From a virus: 40,179 bases of DNA. The stretch's first letter is position 1, and each line of letters begins with the position of its first letter. The stretch is from the IMG/VR virus record IMGVR_UViG_3300042520_003199, positions 1 through 40,179 of that record; one strand, given 5' to 3'. The position numbers and the translations under genes are program-made. A model generated the notes under the pieces. It was given only the letters and a program-made list of their open reading frames with translations. It made no database searches and was not told where the DNA came from. Below are positions 22,823-30,253 of the stretch, piece by piece.

Positions 22823-23272
22823 ATGGATTTAGGTCACTGGATATTAAGTGAAGGAGTGGACGTTACGGCTAATACGTTTGGTTTTATTTATGAAATAAAA
22901 AATACTGCAACCGGTAGGATGTATATAGGTAAAAAGCAATGTAATTCTAAGGTAAGACGGAAGCCACTAAAAGGTAAAAAGCGTAGTCGAATAGATTATA
23001 AAGTGTCAGATTGGCGTACTTATACTGGTTCTTCTACAGATCTTAATGAGGATATTTTAAAATACGGTAAAGAAAGATTTGTTTTTACTATTATAAGAGT
23101 TTGTGATTCAAAGTGGGCGCTTGCTTATTATGAAATAAAAGAGCAAATTAAACGCGATGTCATTATGAGTGATACATACTATAATGGTATTTTAAATGTA
23201 AGAATTGGTCGACCACCGAAGGGTGAATTTGAAAAACATAAAAATGATACTACAATTGTAGTTAATGGCTGA
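22823..23272 (+). CDS. GIY-YIG nuclease, Seg-like
   Basis: This 149-residue protein has the GIY-YIG core. GFIYEI (about 20-25) and MYIGKKQ (about 33-39) are the two halves of the signature; basic residues follow (KVRRKPLKGKKRSR) and YYEIKEQIKRD supplies the late-helix Glu. RTYTGSS and KYGKERFVFTIIR are typical of phage members. The N-terminus MDLGHWILSE|GVD ends L-S-E at residues 8-10, so the nuclease may carry a capsid-targeting-like tag. It starts 1 nt after the preceding stop, in a late-type cluster. A homing function is the alternative. Confidence 0.8.
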   Translation: MDLGHWILSEGVDVTANTFGFIYEIKNTATGRMYIGKKQCNSKVRRKPLKGKKRSRIDYKVSDWRTYTGSSTDLNEDILKYGKERFVFTIIRVCDSKWALAYYEIKEQIKRDVIMSDTYYNGILNVRIGRPPKGEFEKHKNDTTIVVNG

Positions 23273-23819
23273 TAGTTTTTCTATTGATAAATACGATCTC
23301 TGCGTTGTTGATATATGGTCAGTGATAGATGCATGTTATGACGAAATATACAATAGCTTCAATCTGTATAATATTCAGCCTAAAGCAAAGATATCTAGCG
23401 ATATAAAAAATATATTTTTACATTATACAATATATGAGATATGTAAATTTACTACAAACACCCGTCAAGGTTTAAAAGTTGTTTTTTATTATGATGATAC
23501 CTTTACATCCTCATCGTTACACACTCTCGTTTCACACACATTTTTGCAAAAAATTATTAAAAAAATAATTAAAGTTTTACCTATAAAGGTATATTCTATC
23601 GAAAAGATAATATTTAGTGAATATAAAAAAATGCTACAAGAAAATGCTAGTGGCATGTCACGTGAGCATATGTTAAGGTTATTTAATTACGTTAATAGCT
23701 GTGATTTTACGTCTTTTACTTTTAGTAAAACGCTATCATTCATAAGAAGACATAATCTATATTTGTTAGATACACAGCTACTTACTGATCTTAAAGCGAG
23801 ACAGCTTTTATTAGCCTAG
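23265..23819 (+). CDS. Hypothetical protein following the nuclease
   Basis: This 184-residue protein overlaps the nuclease gene by 8 nt and is probably translated with it. It begins MADSFSIDKYDLCVVDIWSVID, where a hydrophobic strand followed by Asp resembles the first strand of a PIN- or HAD-like fold, and VVFYYDDT supplies a second acidic strand end near residue 73. The rest is helical and basic. These are suggestive positions only, and I do not recognise a family. Confidence 0.65.
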   Translation: MADSFSIDKYDLCVVDIWSVIDACYDEIYNSFNLYNIQPKAKISSDIKNIFLHYTIYEICKFTTNTRQGLKVVFYYDDTFTSSSLHTLVSHTFLQKIIKKIIKVLPIKVYSIEKIIFSEYKKMLQENASGMSREHMLRLFNYVNSCDFTSFTFSKTLSFIRRHNLYLLDTQLLTDLKARQLLLA

Positions 23820-23822
23820 TAA

Positions 23823-23830
23823 CATAAATA
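23823..23830 (+). promoter_or_regulatory. Late promoter CATAAATA
   Basis: CATAAATA is followed by 5 nt (ATTAC) and the ATG at 23836. The stretch from the box to the start codon differs from that at 1163-1178 at only two positions. Confidence 0.7.
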
Positions 23831-23835
23831 ATTAC

Positions 23836-24285
23836 ATGGCGTTTTTAAAAAAGTATAATGACATTATGTCGTATGTAATATCAGAGCAAGATCAACCTGC
23901 ACCTGCTACAGCACCGCAAGATGCTACAACACCTGATCCAGCAGCACAACCTGAGCCTGCTGCTGATAATGAGCCACAGGCCGTTGCTCCTGAAGGTTAT
24001 GTAAGTGTTGTAAAGATGCTAGCGAAAGCGCTTGTTATGGATATACCGGCAGGGGAAATTGATGCCATATTTACAGGTAACGCGATTAGTAAAGAGAATG
24101 CATTTGATATTCAAAACAAACTTAAGCTTGTAATGAATGAGAATGAAGTGAAGTCAGATAACATCGAGAGACTTAATAATTCTAATTACCAAAAATTCAT
24201 TAATTCAGTTAATGAAAATAATTTTATGCAAAGGTATAATGTTATCGTTGACTATATGAAAAAGAAAAGCCCGTACGTACAGTGA
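23836..24285 (+). CDS. Putative internal head protein with Pro/Ala linker
   Basis: This 149-residue acidic protein has an N-terminal amphipathic segment, MAFLKKYNDIMSYVISE|QDQ, ending I-S-E at 15-17. A Pro/Ala/Asp/Gln-rich linker (about 18-52) follows, then a helical domain. Tag plus QPAPAT-type linker parallels the protein at 1176-1574. A late box lies 5 nt before the ATG. The 3' end is 3 nt from the convergent 24289 gene. A packaged or scaffold-associated role is inferred. Confidence 0.7.
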   Translation: MAFLKKYNDIMSYVISEQDQPAPATAPQDATTPDPAAQPEPAADNEPQAVAPEGYVSVVKMLAKALVMDIPAGEIDAIFTGNAISKENAFDIQNKLKLVMNENEVKSDNIERLNNSNYQKFINSVNENNFMQRYNVIVDYMKKKSPYVQ

Positions 24286-24288
24286 TTA

Positions 24289-24834
24289 TTATTTTTCAAG
24301 TATTGTTATTGCTTCATATATAAAGCTCTCAACCTGCTCCCGTGATTCTTTTGACAGTACAGTACGTAGTTTATTAACTATTGATTCACCGCCACTCGAA
24401 ATAGAGCTATAAAGATCTTGTTCTGTTTCTTCTTCTATATTTTCAATATCTGTATCAACTTGCTGGCGGTAGTTCTCATAATCCATATAGCCATATACAG
24501 ATTCAACGTGATTTAATGCCTCTGTTACTTTACTTAACACCCACGGTTCAGCACTACCGTGTTTTGCAACTAAATCATGCAGCATAGCTGATAGTTTGAC
24601 TAACCGAAATAAACTCTGTCTAACCATACCTGCATTCGTATCTTCATGATTTTCCATACCTTCGCAGTCTTCCTCTGTACCACATTTCCCACAAGGCTCA
24701 GACGTCATGTCAATTTGCTGCATTTTTGTCGTAGATGGCTGGATACTGCCATTATCACCTCGTGGACCGAGATTCATCTCTGTAATTTTTTGTACGTAAA
24801 CTTCGTTAAGTAGTTCGATATCTTTTGCAAACAT
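24289..24834 (-). CDS. Late hypothetical virion-associated protein with Cys-rich insert
   Basis: In this 181-residue protein the N-terminus MFAKDIELLNE|VYVQ contains L-N-E at 9-11, resembling the tags on the plus-strand late genes. A Cys-rich acidic insert CGKCGTEEDCEG follows. The helical core (FRLVKLSAMLHDLVAKHG, AEPWVLSKVTEALNHV, YGYMDYENY) resembles a module I associate with structural proteins of marine T4-like phages. A late box AATAAATA lies 9 nt before the ATG, inside the upstream DegT-like gene. Virion association is inferred. Confidence 0.65.
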   Translation of the reverse strand: MFAKDIELLNEVYVQKITEMNLGPRGDNGSIQPSTTKMQQIDMTSEPCGKCGTEEDCEGMENHEDTNAGMVRQSLFRLVKLSAMLHDLVAKHGSAEPWVLSKVTEALNHVESVYGYMDYENYRQQVDTDIENIEEETEQDLYSSISSGGESIVNKLRTVLSKESREQVESFIYEAITILEK

Positions 24835-24836
24835 AG

Positions 24837-25445
24837 CTATGTATATTTATTTTTAAAGTAGCTAAATTGCGTAATATCTGAGTAATCTTTATAAGATAAA
24901 ATCTTTGGTGGTATATCTTTTTTTTGCTGAAAAATTTTTATTCCTTCTGCAGCAGTCTCTGGTGTCATATAATAATGATAGCCTATATCTGCTATATTGT
25001 CATCAATATACATGACATCATCATATATTGATCTACCATCATATCTCATTTTTTTAAGACGTTCATACCACACTTTATTATCTAACAATATCATCCCGCC
25101 GCGACCTATATTAATATGCTTTTTAATATGAAAAGAAATTCCCATACATGTATTAGGTATGTAACTATTGCGTCTCCATAATGTTGCTGCGTCAATAATA
25201 CTCGGTGTAAGATAATAATACTCTTGCCATAAGATATCATCAAATATATATTTTGATGATATTTTTTCGAGCATGAATGGAATTGAAATGTATGTTTGCT
25301 TCGGGCATATTATTTGCTGTTCACTGCATAACTTTATACACATCTCTAAACCATGTGTACAGCAATCAACGGCTAATGCATAAGGAGCACCAAAAAAATG
25401 TGCAATTTGTTTTTCAAATTCTAGTAATTTATTAAATTCACTCAT
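24837..25445 (-). CDS. Half-length DegT/DnrJ-type sugar aminotransferase
   Basis: This family uses PLP to aminate keto-sugars for amino-sugar glycans. The product has 202 residues, against roughly 370-400 for typical members. It keeps an N-terminal FFGAPYALAVDCCTHGLEM segment (phosphate-binding region), IICPKQTYIS, an Asp in IIDAA (D85) and the PLP-lysine motif SFHIKKHINIGRGGM (K109). The normal C-terminal domain is largely missing, yet the frame is intact and ends cleanly. It overlaps the upstream gene by 8 nt in a carbohydrate operon. It may be minimal, or need a partner. Confidence 0.75.
   Translation of the reverse strand: MSEFNKLLEFEKQIAHFFGAPYALAVDCCTHGLEMCIKLCSEQQIICPKQTYISIPFMLEKISSKYIFDDILWQEYYYLTPSIIDAATLWRRNSYIPNTCMGISFHIKKHINIGRGGMILLDNKVWYERLKKMRYDGRSIYDDVMYIDDNIADIGYHYYMTPETAAEGIKIFQQKKDIPPKILSYKDYSDITQFSYFKNKYT
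24844..24851 (-). promoter_or_regulatory. Late promoter AATAAATA
   Basis: On the minus strand AATAAATA (24851-24844) lies 9 nt before the ATG at 24834, within the last codons of the DegT-like gene. The spacing equals that at 9653. Confidence 0.5.
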
Positions 25446-26664
25446 ATTTTAATTGGTTATATAAATCATTCGCAGTATATTGTTGTGTTAAAAAATTGTT
25501 AGTGTTATGCAAAGCTATATCTTTTGTTTCGTTTACCCAATATTCGAGATCAATATTACTAAGTCGTAACATCTCTTTAATTAACAGTTTTATTCTCTCG
25601 CTTTCTGTTTCACCTTTGTCAAATTCATAGTTAATAAACGGGTACAGTTTATACCCCTGATTTATTAAATGATTGCTGATATTCTTGTATCCTAACCATA
25701 TAAAAGGTATTCCGCACAGAATAGGCTTATATATTTTCTCTGTAATGCTCGGCGTATCGGTATTAGTTTCAAGTACTATATTAATGTAGCTGTCGAGTAC
25801 CTGTATAGGTATGTCATATTCATGACCGTCATTATAGATATGCTCTTGCTTTTTAAGCAAAATACCCTCGTTGTTATATACTTTGTGATAAATTAAGTCT
25901 TTAATAATACTGTACCTTTCAGGTGTCAGGTAATTTTGTACATAACGATGTGTACTATCGTAATTCATACAAATAATACTATAAAAATAAAAATTATTAA
26001 TAAGATTATTTTTTTTACATTCGTATAAAAAATTTATTCTGTGCGGTCTCTCATATAATAGTCCATACAGTACTGAAAATTTATATTGTCTTTTTTGCAA
26101 AAAAGTATAATGTTTATTTTTTATTTTTTTAAATAAAAATTTATCAAATACGTTTGTATGTACAAGACAACAATCATTAACTATTTCAAATGCGTTAATT
26201 AGTATTTTAATATATTTTTTATTATATCCTTTTTTAATATAAAATTTCTCTATATACTCATTGATTTTTTCCCGCTGTAATTCAGTAATACATTCGCGAA
26301 TGTAGTTGAGACATATTCTTATATTATGTTGTTCACAGAAATTATACAAGTATTGCGGAATTGATGTAATACAGTGAAGTAACATTACAAAGTCAATACA
26401 TGGTACCAATATAATGTTAGTGTGTTCGTGTATAGGTATGTCGACATTAATTGTGCGTGTATGTACTGTAAAATAATCTGTTACGGCATCATTAAAGCTG
26501 TTTATTATTTCTTTTCTTTTTTCGTATATGGGTTTATCATTATAAGTATAAACTACGCTTCCGCTACTCTCTGTACTTCGATGATATATGAATTCAGGTA
26601 AAAAAGTAACTGGACATTCGCCGCTCTTATTAACCCATATGTAAATTTCCGGCTTCGTAGTCAT
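25438..26664 (-). CDS. Glycosyltransferase-like protein with TEKIYKP motif
   Basis: This 408-residue protein has a C-terminal domain containing ETNTDTPSITEKIYKPILCG followed by IPFIWLG and NQGYKLYPF. The motif TEKI-x-x-P-I-x-x-G-x-P resembles the nucleotide-sugar site of GT10/exostosin-type enzymes and recurs in the 32245-33492 and 39186-39998 proteins. The N-terminal two thirds are divergent, Lys/Tyr/Asn-rich and very AT-rich in codons. It overlaps the oxygenase gene by 4 nt and the DegT-like gene by 8 nt. Substrate unknown. Confidence 0.65.
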   Translation of the reverse strand: MTTKPEIYIWVNKSGECPVTFLPEFIYHRSTESSGSVVYTYNDKPIYEKRKEIINSFNDAVTDYFTVHTRTINVDIPIHEHTNIILVPCIDFVMLLHCITSIPQYLYNFCEQHNIRICLNYIRECITELQREKINEYIEKFYIKKGYNKKYIKILINAFEIVNDCCLVHTNVFDKFLFKKIKNKHYTFLQKRQYKFSVLYGLLYERPHRINFLYECKKNNLINNFYFYSIICMNYDSTHRYVQNYLTPERYSIIKDLIYHKVYNNEGILLKKQEHIYNDGHEYDIPIQVLDSYINIVLETNTDTPSITEKIYKPILCGIPFIWLGYKNISNHLINQGYKLYPFINYEFDKGETESERIKLLIKEMLRLSNIDLEYWVNETKDIALHNTNNFLTQQYTANDLYNQLKYE

Positions 26665-27293
26665 ATGTCACAAGGTATATCTTCCTTGATACCATACAGG
26701 CTCTTGTGACGTGTAGATGGTGTAGATACATTAGATGTATAGTAGAAAAATCTTACTGCGTTTCTTACGCCGACAACAGGGTGCACGAAATGTCTAATTG
26801 ATTCACTATGATTAAAAATCACAACTCTATTTCTTTTTACGGGTAATTTCACTACATCAATAAACTCTATCTCGCCGCCTGACTCCGGTGTTGTAAGGTA
26901 TATCATTACAGTACATGCTCTATACAATTTAAGTCGATCATTCCAATTAAAATCAATATGCGGCTTTAAATCACCGCTATCTTTAATCTGACTGTAACCT
27001 GCACCTATCATATGTGGATCCGGTATAAGGTAATTTATACCGGTTATTTGTTCGAGTTGTTCGATAAATTTTGAAGAAGAACATTCAAAATATAATTTTC
27101 TAAGCTGCGTATATCTGGTAATATTATTACATTCGAGCATATACGAGCCAGCACGGTCAAATAGTCTCGGCCATTCTATTGTTTCGATCTCAACATCAAT
27201 ATCTTTTAGCGAATTTTCTGATAAAACATTATCTATATACGCAATAAGTAGCGGTTCTTTTATTACATTTAGTGATACATCTGGTAATATCAT
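26661..27293 (-). CDS. 2OG-Fe(II) oxygenase
   Basis: This 210-residue protein has the double-stranded beta-helix signature of prolyl-4-hydroxylase-type dioxygenases. The iron ligands are H-x-D in LKPHIDFNW, then a SGGEIEFID strand, the distal His in SIRHFVHPV, and the 2-oxoglutarate-binding Arg in GVRNAVRFFYY. It should hydroxylate a substrate using O2 and 2-oxoglutarate. Nothing in the sequence says whether the target is a protein, sugar or lipid. It is the first gene of the operon 27293 to 24837, which suggests a glycan or virion-protein substrate. Confidence 0.88.
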   Translation of the reverse strand: MILPDVSLNVIKEPLLIAYIDNVLSENSLKDIDVEIETIEWPRLFDRAGSYMLECNNITRYTQLRKLYFECSSSKFIEQLEQITGINYLIPDPHMIGAGYSQIKDSGDLKPHIDFNWNDRLKLYRACTVMIYLTTPESGGEIEFIDVVKLPVKRNRVVIFNHSESIRHFVHPVVGVRNAVRFFYYTSNVSTPSTRHKSLYGIKEDIPCDI

Positions 27294-27345
27294 TTTATTA
27301 ATGATAATTTATTAGTTACAACAATGCCAGCACATTTATATTTTG

Positions 27346-27353
27346 TATAAATA
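27346..27353 (+). promoter_or_regulatory. Late promoter TATAAATA
   Basis: A perfect late box is followed by 6 nt (TAGTAA) and the ATG at 27360. The 66-bp divergent region to the oxygenase gene holds no other clear signal. Confidence 0.75.
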
Positions 27354-27359
27354 TAGTAA

Positions 27360-27845
27360 ATGACATTTAGAGAATATTTTTATGAAAAGAATTGTTGGAG
27401 AGGCTATGTAAAGCGCGGCATTAAAAAGAAAGGTAACAAGCTTGTAAATAACTGCGTAAAAGAAGCCGAAGGTAAGATGGTTCTTTCAGTTATAGAGAAT
27501 ATTTTTATAGAGGGCATTGGAAGCGTAAGCGCAAAAATAGATAGCGGCAATGAAGCCTATAATGTTTTACACGGTATAAACACTAATATTGCCGGTAATG
27601 AAGTGTCATTTATAACTGTGAATGATAAGCGCGTAACTGCGCCGCTTGTTGATACTACGGTGATACATATAGGCAGCGGTGTAAAGGAGGAAAGACCTGT
27701 TGTAGCACTTAATATCAAACTAAAAGATAAAATCTACCGCAACATACCATTTAGTCTTGCAGATCGCTCAGAAAATGATGAGCCCGTTCTAGTAGGTGAA
27801 CCGTTTATACGTGATATCAATGCTCTTATAGACGTAAGCTTATAG
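27360..27845 (+). CDS. Retropepsin-like protease of the RimB/PF05618 type, late-expressed
   Basis: The C-terminal domain (about 42-160) matches the family once called ATP-dependent zinc protease: IGSVSAKIDSGNEAYNVLHG with the D-S-G active-site triad, EERPVVALNIKLKD, and a closing SENDEPVLVGEPF. The N-terminal region (NCWRGYVKRGIKKKG, then VNNCVKEAE) is a basic leader of a kind I associate with marine phage virion proteins; VKE|A could be a prohead-protease site. A late box is 6 nt upstream. The usual RimK partner is absent here. Self-processing or injected-protease roles are speculation. Confidence 0.75.
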   Translation: MTFREYFYEKNCWRGYVKRGIKKKGNKLVNNCVKEAEGKMVLSVIENIFIEGIGSVSAKIDSGNEAYNVLHGINTNIAGNEVSFITVNDKRVTAPLVDTTVIHIGSGVKEERPVVALNIKLKDKIYRNIPFSLADRSENDEPVLVGEPFIRDINALIDVSL

Positions 27846-28493
27846 ACGCTTCATATTAGCGACGAACGTATAAAATTCTGCACGCGTTGCAGCATCAGAC
27901 ATAAAATCACCGCTCAACTTACTTGTCTTCATTTCGCAACCATCATGCTTTACTCCGCGATTGCATGCACATGTATGTGTTGCACTCACTACTACCGCTA
28001 CACCGCGATTTTTTTCGCACACCTCATGAATTGCATCATGAATCTGAATTGTTAGCCCTTCTTGAATCTGTGGACGACGTGCATAAAATTCAACAATTCT
28101 ATTTAATTTCGAAAGCCCAATGACTCGACCATCAAGTGATGGTATGTATGCAACGTGTGCTACACCGGTAAATGCGAGGTGATGATGACTACACATGCTC
28201 TTAACCGGAATGCCTCCCTGGAATACTATACCATCATAGCCGTTGCTTGGAAATGATGTAACCTTAGGTGGCTCATTGTAGCAGCCTGATGCTAAGTCAT
28301 TAACAAACGCCTTTGCAACCCGTAGAGGTGTATTGGTACTATTCGGATCATTGCGCCAGTCGAAGCCGAGTGCATCGAGATATGTTTCGTATGCTTTCGC
28401 TGCTCGCTCAATTATAATTCGCTTTTCTTCATCTGTGTGAGGGTGATTGCCATTAGCATATTGTATACGCACTTCCTTTATGTATTCTTCCAT
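27840..28493 (-). CDS. folE: GTP cyclohydrolase I (FolE)
   Basis: FolE converts GTP to dihydroneopterin triphosphate, the first step to preQ0. The 217-residue product matches the family length. It shows VKSMCSHHHLAFTG with the zinc Cys and His, PSLDGRVIGLSKLNRIVEFYARRPQIQE, and ATHTCACNRGVKHDG with the second zinc Cys. Although the enzyme also feeds folate, QueD, QueE and QueC nearby argue for 7-deazaguanine synthesis. It overlaps the convergent protease gene by 6 nt and has its own sigma70-like promoter. Confidence 0.95.
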   Translation of the reverse strand: MEEYIKEVRIQYANGNHPHTDEEKRIIIERAAKAYETYLDALGFDWRNDPNSTNTPLRVAKAFVNDLASGCYNEPPKVTSFPSNGYDGIVFQGGIPVKSMCSHHHLAFTGVAHVAYIPSLDGRVIGLSKLNRIVEFYARRPQIQEGLTIQIHDAIHEVCEKNRGVAVVVSATHTCACNRGVKHDGCEMKTSKLSGDFMSDAATRAEFYTFVANMKRL

Positions 28494-28504
28494 AGTATGA
28501 TGTG

Positions 28505-28533
28505 ATTATATTATATGAATATTACGTTATCAA
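28505..28533 (-). promoter_or_regulatory. Sigma70-like promoter for folE
   Basis: On the minus strand, TTGATA (28533-28528), a 17-nt spacer and TATAAT (28510-28505) end 11 nt before the folE ATG at 28493. The -35 and part of the spacer lie inside the first codons of the divergent 28515 gene. Confidence 0.6.
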
Positions 28534-28970
28534 CTATAAATAATAGTGTGAGATTCGATTTATTGCTTGAGACATGCTTTAATAAGCTTACTGCATTACA
28601 GCGAGTACGTGTAAAAGTAGACCCATCAACAATACCGTATGCAAGTGATTTGAGTGAATGTCCGTCATATGAAGGTTATGTATTAGAAGAAAATGATGGC
28701 GTAGTCAAAGTATTAATGATACAGCCTAATGTCGGCGTCGAGACAATTCCTGCAGCGAGCGTTGAGCCGGTAGATGATGGATGTGATTCAAATATACTTG
28801 ATGAACTCAAACGGTTTATTTTACAACATTTAAATTTACAAGAAAGTGATCCGTTGTTTGATCAAATACTTAATTGTACTAGTCTAGATGAAGTTGAGAT
28901 ATTCTTGCAACAATCAGGTCTCGGTGAAGGTGATATAATGGAATTGTATAAGGAGTTTATAGTATTATGA
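28515..28970 (+). CDS. Hypothetical acidic protein
   Basis: In this 151-residue protein the N-terminal half is beta-rich (VRFDLLLET, RVRVKVDP, EGYVLEENDGVVKVLMIQP) and reads like a small barrel. The C-terminal half is an acidic helical bundle (DELKRFILQHLNLQESDPLFDQI, GEGDIMELYKEF). The next gene overlaps it by 4 nt (ATGA), so it may act with the tagged basic protein that follows. I do not recognise the family. Confidence 0.7.
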   Translation: MNITLSTINNSVRFDLLLETCFNKLTALQRVRVKVDPSTIPYASDLSECPSYEGYVLEENDGVVKVLMIQPNVGVETIPAASVEPVDDGCDSNILDELKRFILQHLNLQESDPLFDQILNCTSLDEVEIFLQQSGLGEGDIMELYKEFIVL

Positions 28971-29530
28971 GTAAATTTAATGATCTCACAAAGGTATTAC
29001 TCAATGAAGCACCTTTAAGCTCGTATGCAAAAAGCCTTGTTTCACCTAAAAGCTGGCGTCGCGGTATAGCAAAAACATTACACGGTGCAGGCAATGTTGC
29101 TGGTGTCTTAAAGGATCCTTATAAACCTGCAGGTCCGGAAGCTGTCTCTAGAGCTCTTAAAGGTGCTGCTAATATTATAAGCCCGGATCCAAGCAACGCA
29201 TGGTCAAAACCTGAGGAGCCAGCATCACTTAAGTCCTCAGGCAAAACTGCTGCAGTACCGAAATTTAATGACCGGGATTATTTTAATGTAGTAATAAACG
29301 GCAAGGCATTTGCGGGAAAAATAATAAAAATAGCAGGCGCTTATGTTTTCGTAAAATTATTCAAACACCCGCAATATGGCAGTATTGTTGCACTTGTCAA
29401 TCAGCGTGTACCGGAACTATTCTTTTATAAAGAAAAATTACCAAAAGGTAAGTCGCGTTATGTCGCAAATGCAAAGGCTGTAATTACATATAATAGTAAA
29501 AAGAGACACTGGGTTGCAACACTCAAATAA
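28967..29530 (+). CDS. Putative internal head protein, basic, two domains
   Basis: The 187 residues begin MSKFNDLTKVLLNE|APL, the closest match in the window to the T4 capsid-targeting pattern, with L-N-E|A at 12-15. A basic Ser/Lys/Ala region follows (SPKSWRRGIAKTLHGAG), then a Pro-rich linker and a compact beta-rich C-terminal domain (YFNVVINGKAFAGKIIKIAGAYVFVKLF). The protein is strongly basic overall. The start overlaps the preceding stop by 4 nt. Packaging with DNA is inferred from tag and charge. Confidence 0.75.
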   Translation: MSKFNDLTKVLLNEAPLSSYAKSLVSPKSWRRGIAKTLHGAGNVAGVLKDPYKPAGPEAVSRALKGAANIISPDPSNAWSKPEEPASLKSSGKTAAVPKFNDRDYFNVVINGKAFAGKIIKIAGAYVFVKLFKHPQYGSIVALVNQRVPELFFYKEKLPKGKSRYVANAKAVITYNSKKRHWVATLK

Positions 29531-29618
29531 TTGTAAAAAAATAGTTGATTTCAAAACCACAGGTATTAAAATATTCTTAGGTATTGATTTTAGATATTAG
29601 AAAAGATTAATAAAACAG

Positions 29619-29646
29619 TTGAATGCAGCAGCTTGTTGTATATAAT
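29619..29646 (+). promoter_or_regulatory. Sigma70-like promoter for queD
   Basis: TTGAAT (29619-29624), a 16-nt spacer and TATAAT (29641-29646) are followed by 7 nt and the queD ATG at 29654. It lies in the 123-nt gap after the tagged protein gene, the longest non-coding stretch in the window, where I see no RNA gene or terminator. Confidence 0.6.
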
Positions 29647-29653
29647 AATTTTT

Positions 29654-30253
29654 ATGAGTTTCGAGAGTACAAAAATAATTGATTTAGGTAGTTGCGCATT
29701 TCGTCAATGGAGAGCAGATCATAGTCACTGTAAGTTTATTCATGGTTATAGATTGGTTGCTAAATTTTGGTTTAGCTGCAGTGAGCTTGATGAAAAGAAC
29801 TGGGTAGTCGATTTCGGTAATCTTAAAGAATTAAAGATAATTCTCGAGAAGCAATTTGATCATACATTATGTGTAGCTGCTGATGATCCTTTATTACCGT
29901 ACTTTACTGATTTACATAAACACGGTGGTTGTGATCTACGCATAATGCCAGAAGGTGTAGGTATTGAGAAGACAGCGGAGTGGTGCTTTAAAGCTGCTGA
30001 CGAATATGTTCGTAGAATAACAAACAATCGATGCTGGACAAGTAAGGTAGAGGTATGGGAGCATGAAAAAAATTCTGCACTGTATGTAGGTAATATAACT
30101 CCTTGTAAAGAAGAATTAACATCGAAACAAGAACCGGTACAACAAGAACCGGTACAACAAGAACCAGGAAATGAGCCGATACCTGCACGCATTGGTAATC
30201 AGGTTAGTTCAGGGTGGTCAAATCCGTTCGCTGGAACTAGCTGGGGTGTTTAA
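29654..30253 (+). CDS. queD: 6-carboxytetrahydropterin synthase-like QueD
   Basis: QueD makes 6-carboxytetrahydropterin from dihydroneopterin triphosphate. The T-fold core is readable: DHSHCKFIHGYRLVAKFWF, NWVVDFGNLKELKIILEKQFDHTL, and PEGVGIEKTAEWCF with the substrate-binding Glu. The zinc region is unusual: the common HGH is HGY, and the early AH-x-L motif is absent. A disordered C-terminal tail (about 153-199) contains EPVQQ repeats and ends NPFAGTSWGV. The ATG at 29654 is 7 nt after a -10 box. The stop overlaps the next start (TAATG). Confidence 0.88.
   Translation: MSFESTKIIDLGSCAFRQWRADHSHCKFIHGYRLVAKFWFSCSELDEKNWVVDFGNLKELKIILEKQFDHTLCVAADDPLLPYFTDLHKHGGCDLRIMPEGVGIEKTAEWCFKAADEYVRRITNNRCWTSKVEVWEHEKNSALYVGNITPCKEELTSKQEPVQQEPVQQEPGNEPIPARIGNQVSSGWSNPFAGTSWGV
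30128..30167. repeat. 15-nt tandem repeats in the queD tail
   Basis: CAAGAACCGGTACAA occurs at 30128-30142 and 30143-30157, with a partial third copy to about 30167. In frame they encode QEPVQ units, a flexible acidic tail that the enzyme core does not need. Confidence 0.9.

Noticed and set aside
22886-22893. CATAAATA on the minus strand within the nuclease gene
   Set aside because: It is antisense inside a gene and about 340 nt from uvsY.
27923-28123. Plus-strand frame inside folE
   Set aside because: It is a shadow of a well-conserved enzyme and has no promoter or ribosome-binding signal.
29531-29653. tRNA or small RNA in the longest gap
   Set aside because: No cloverleaf arms or GTTC-type loop are visible; the queD promoter accounts for the 3' part.
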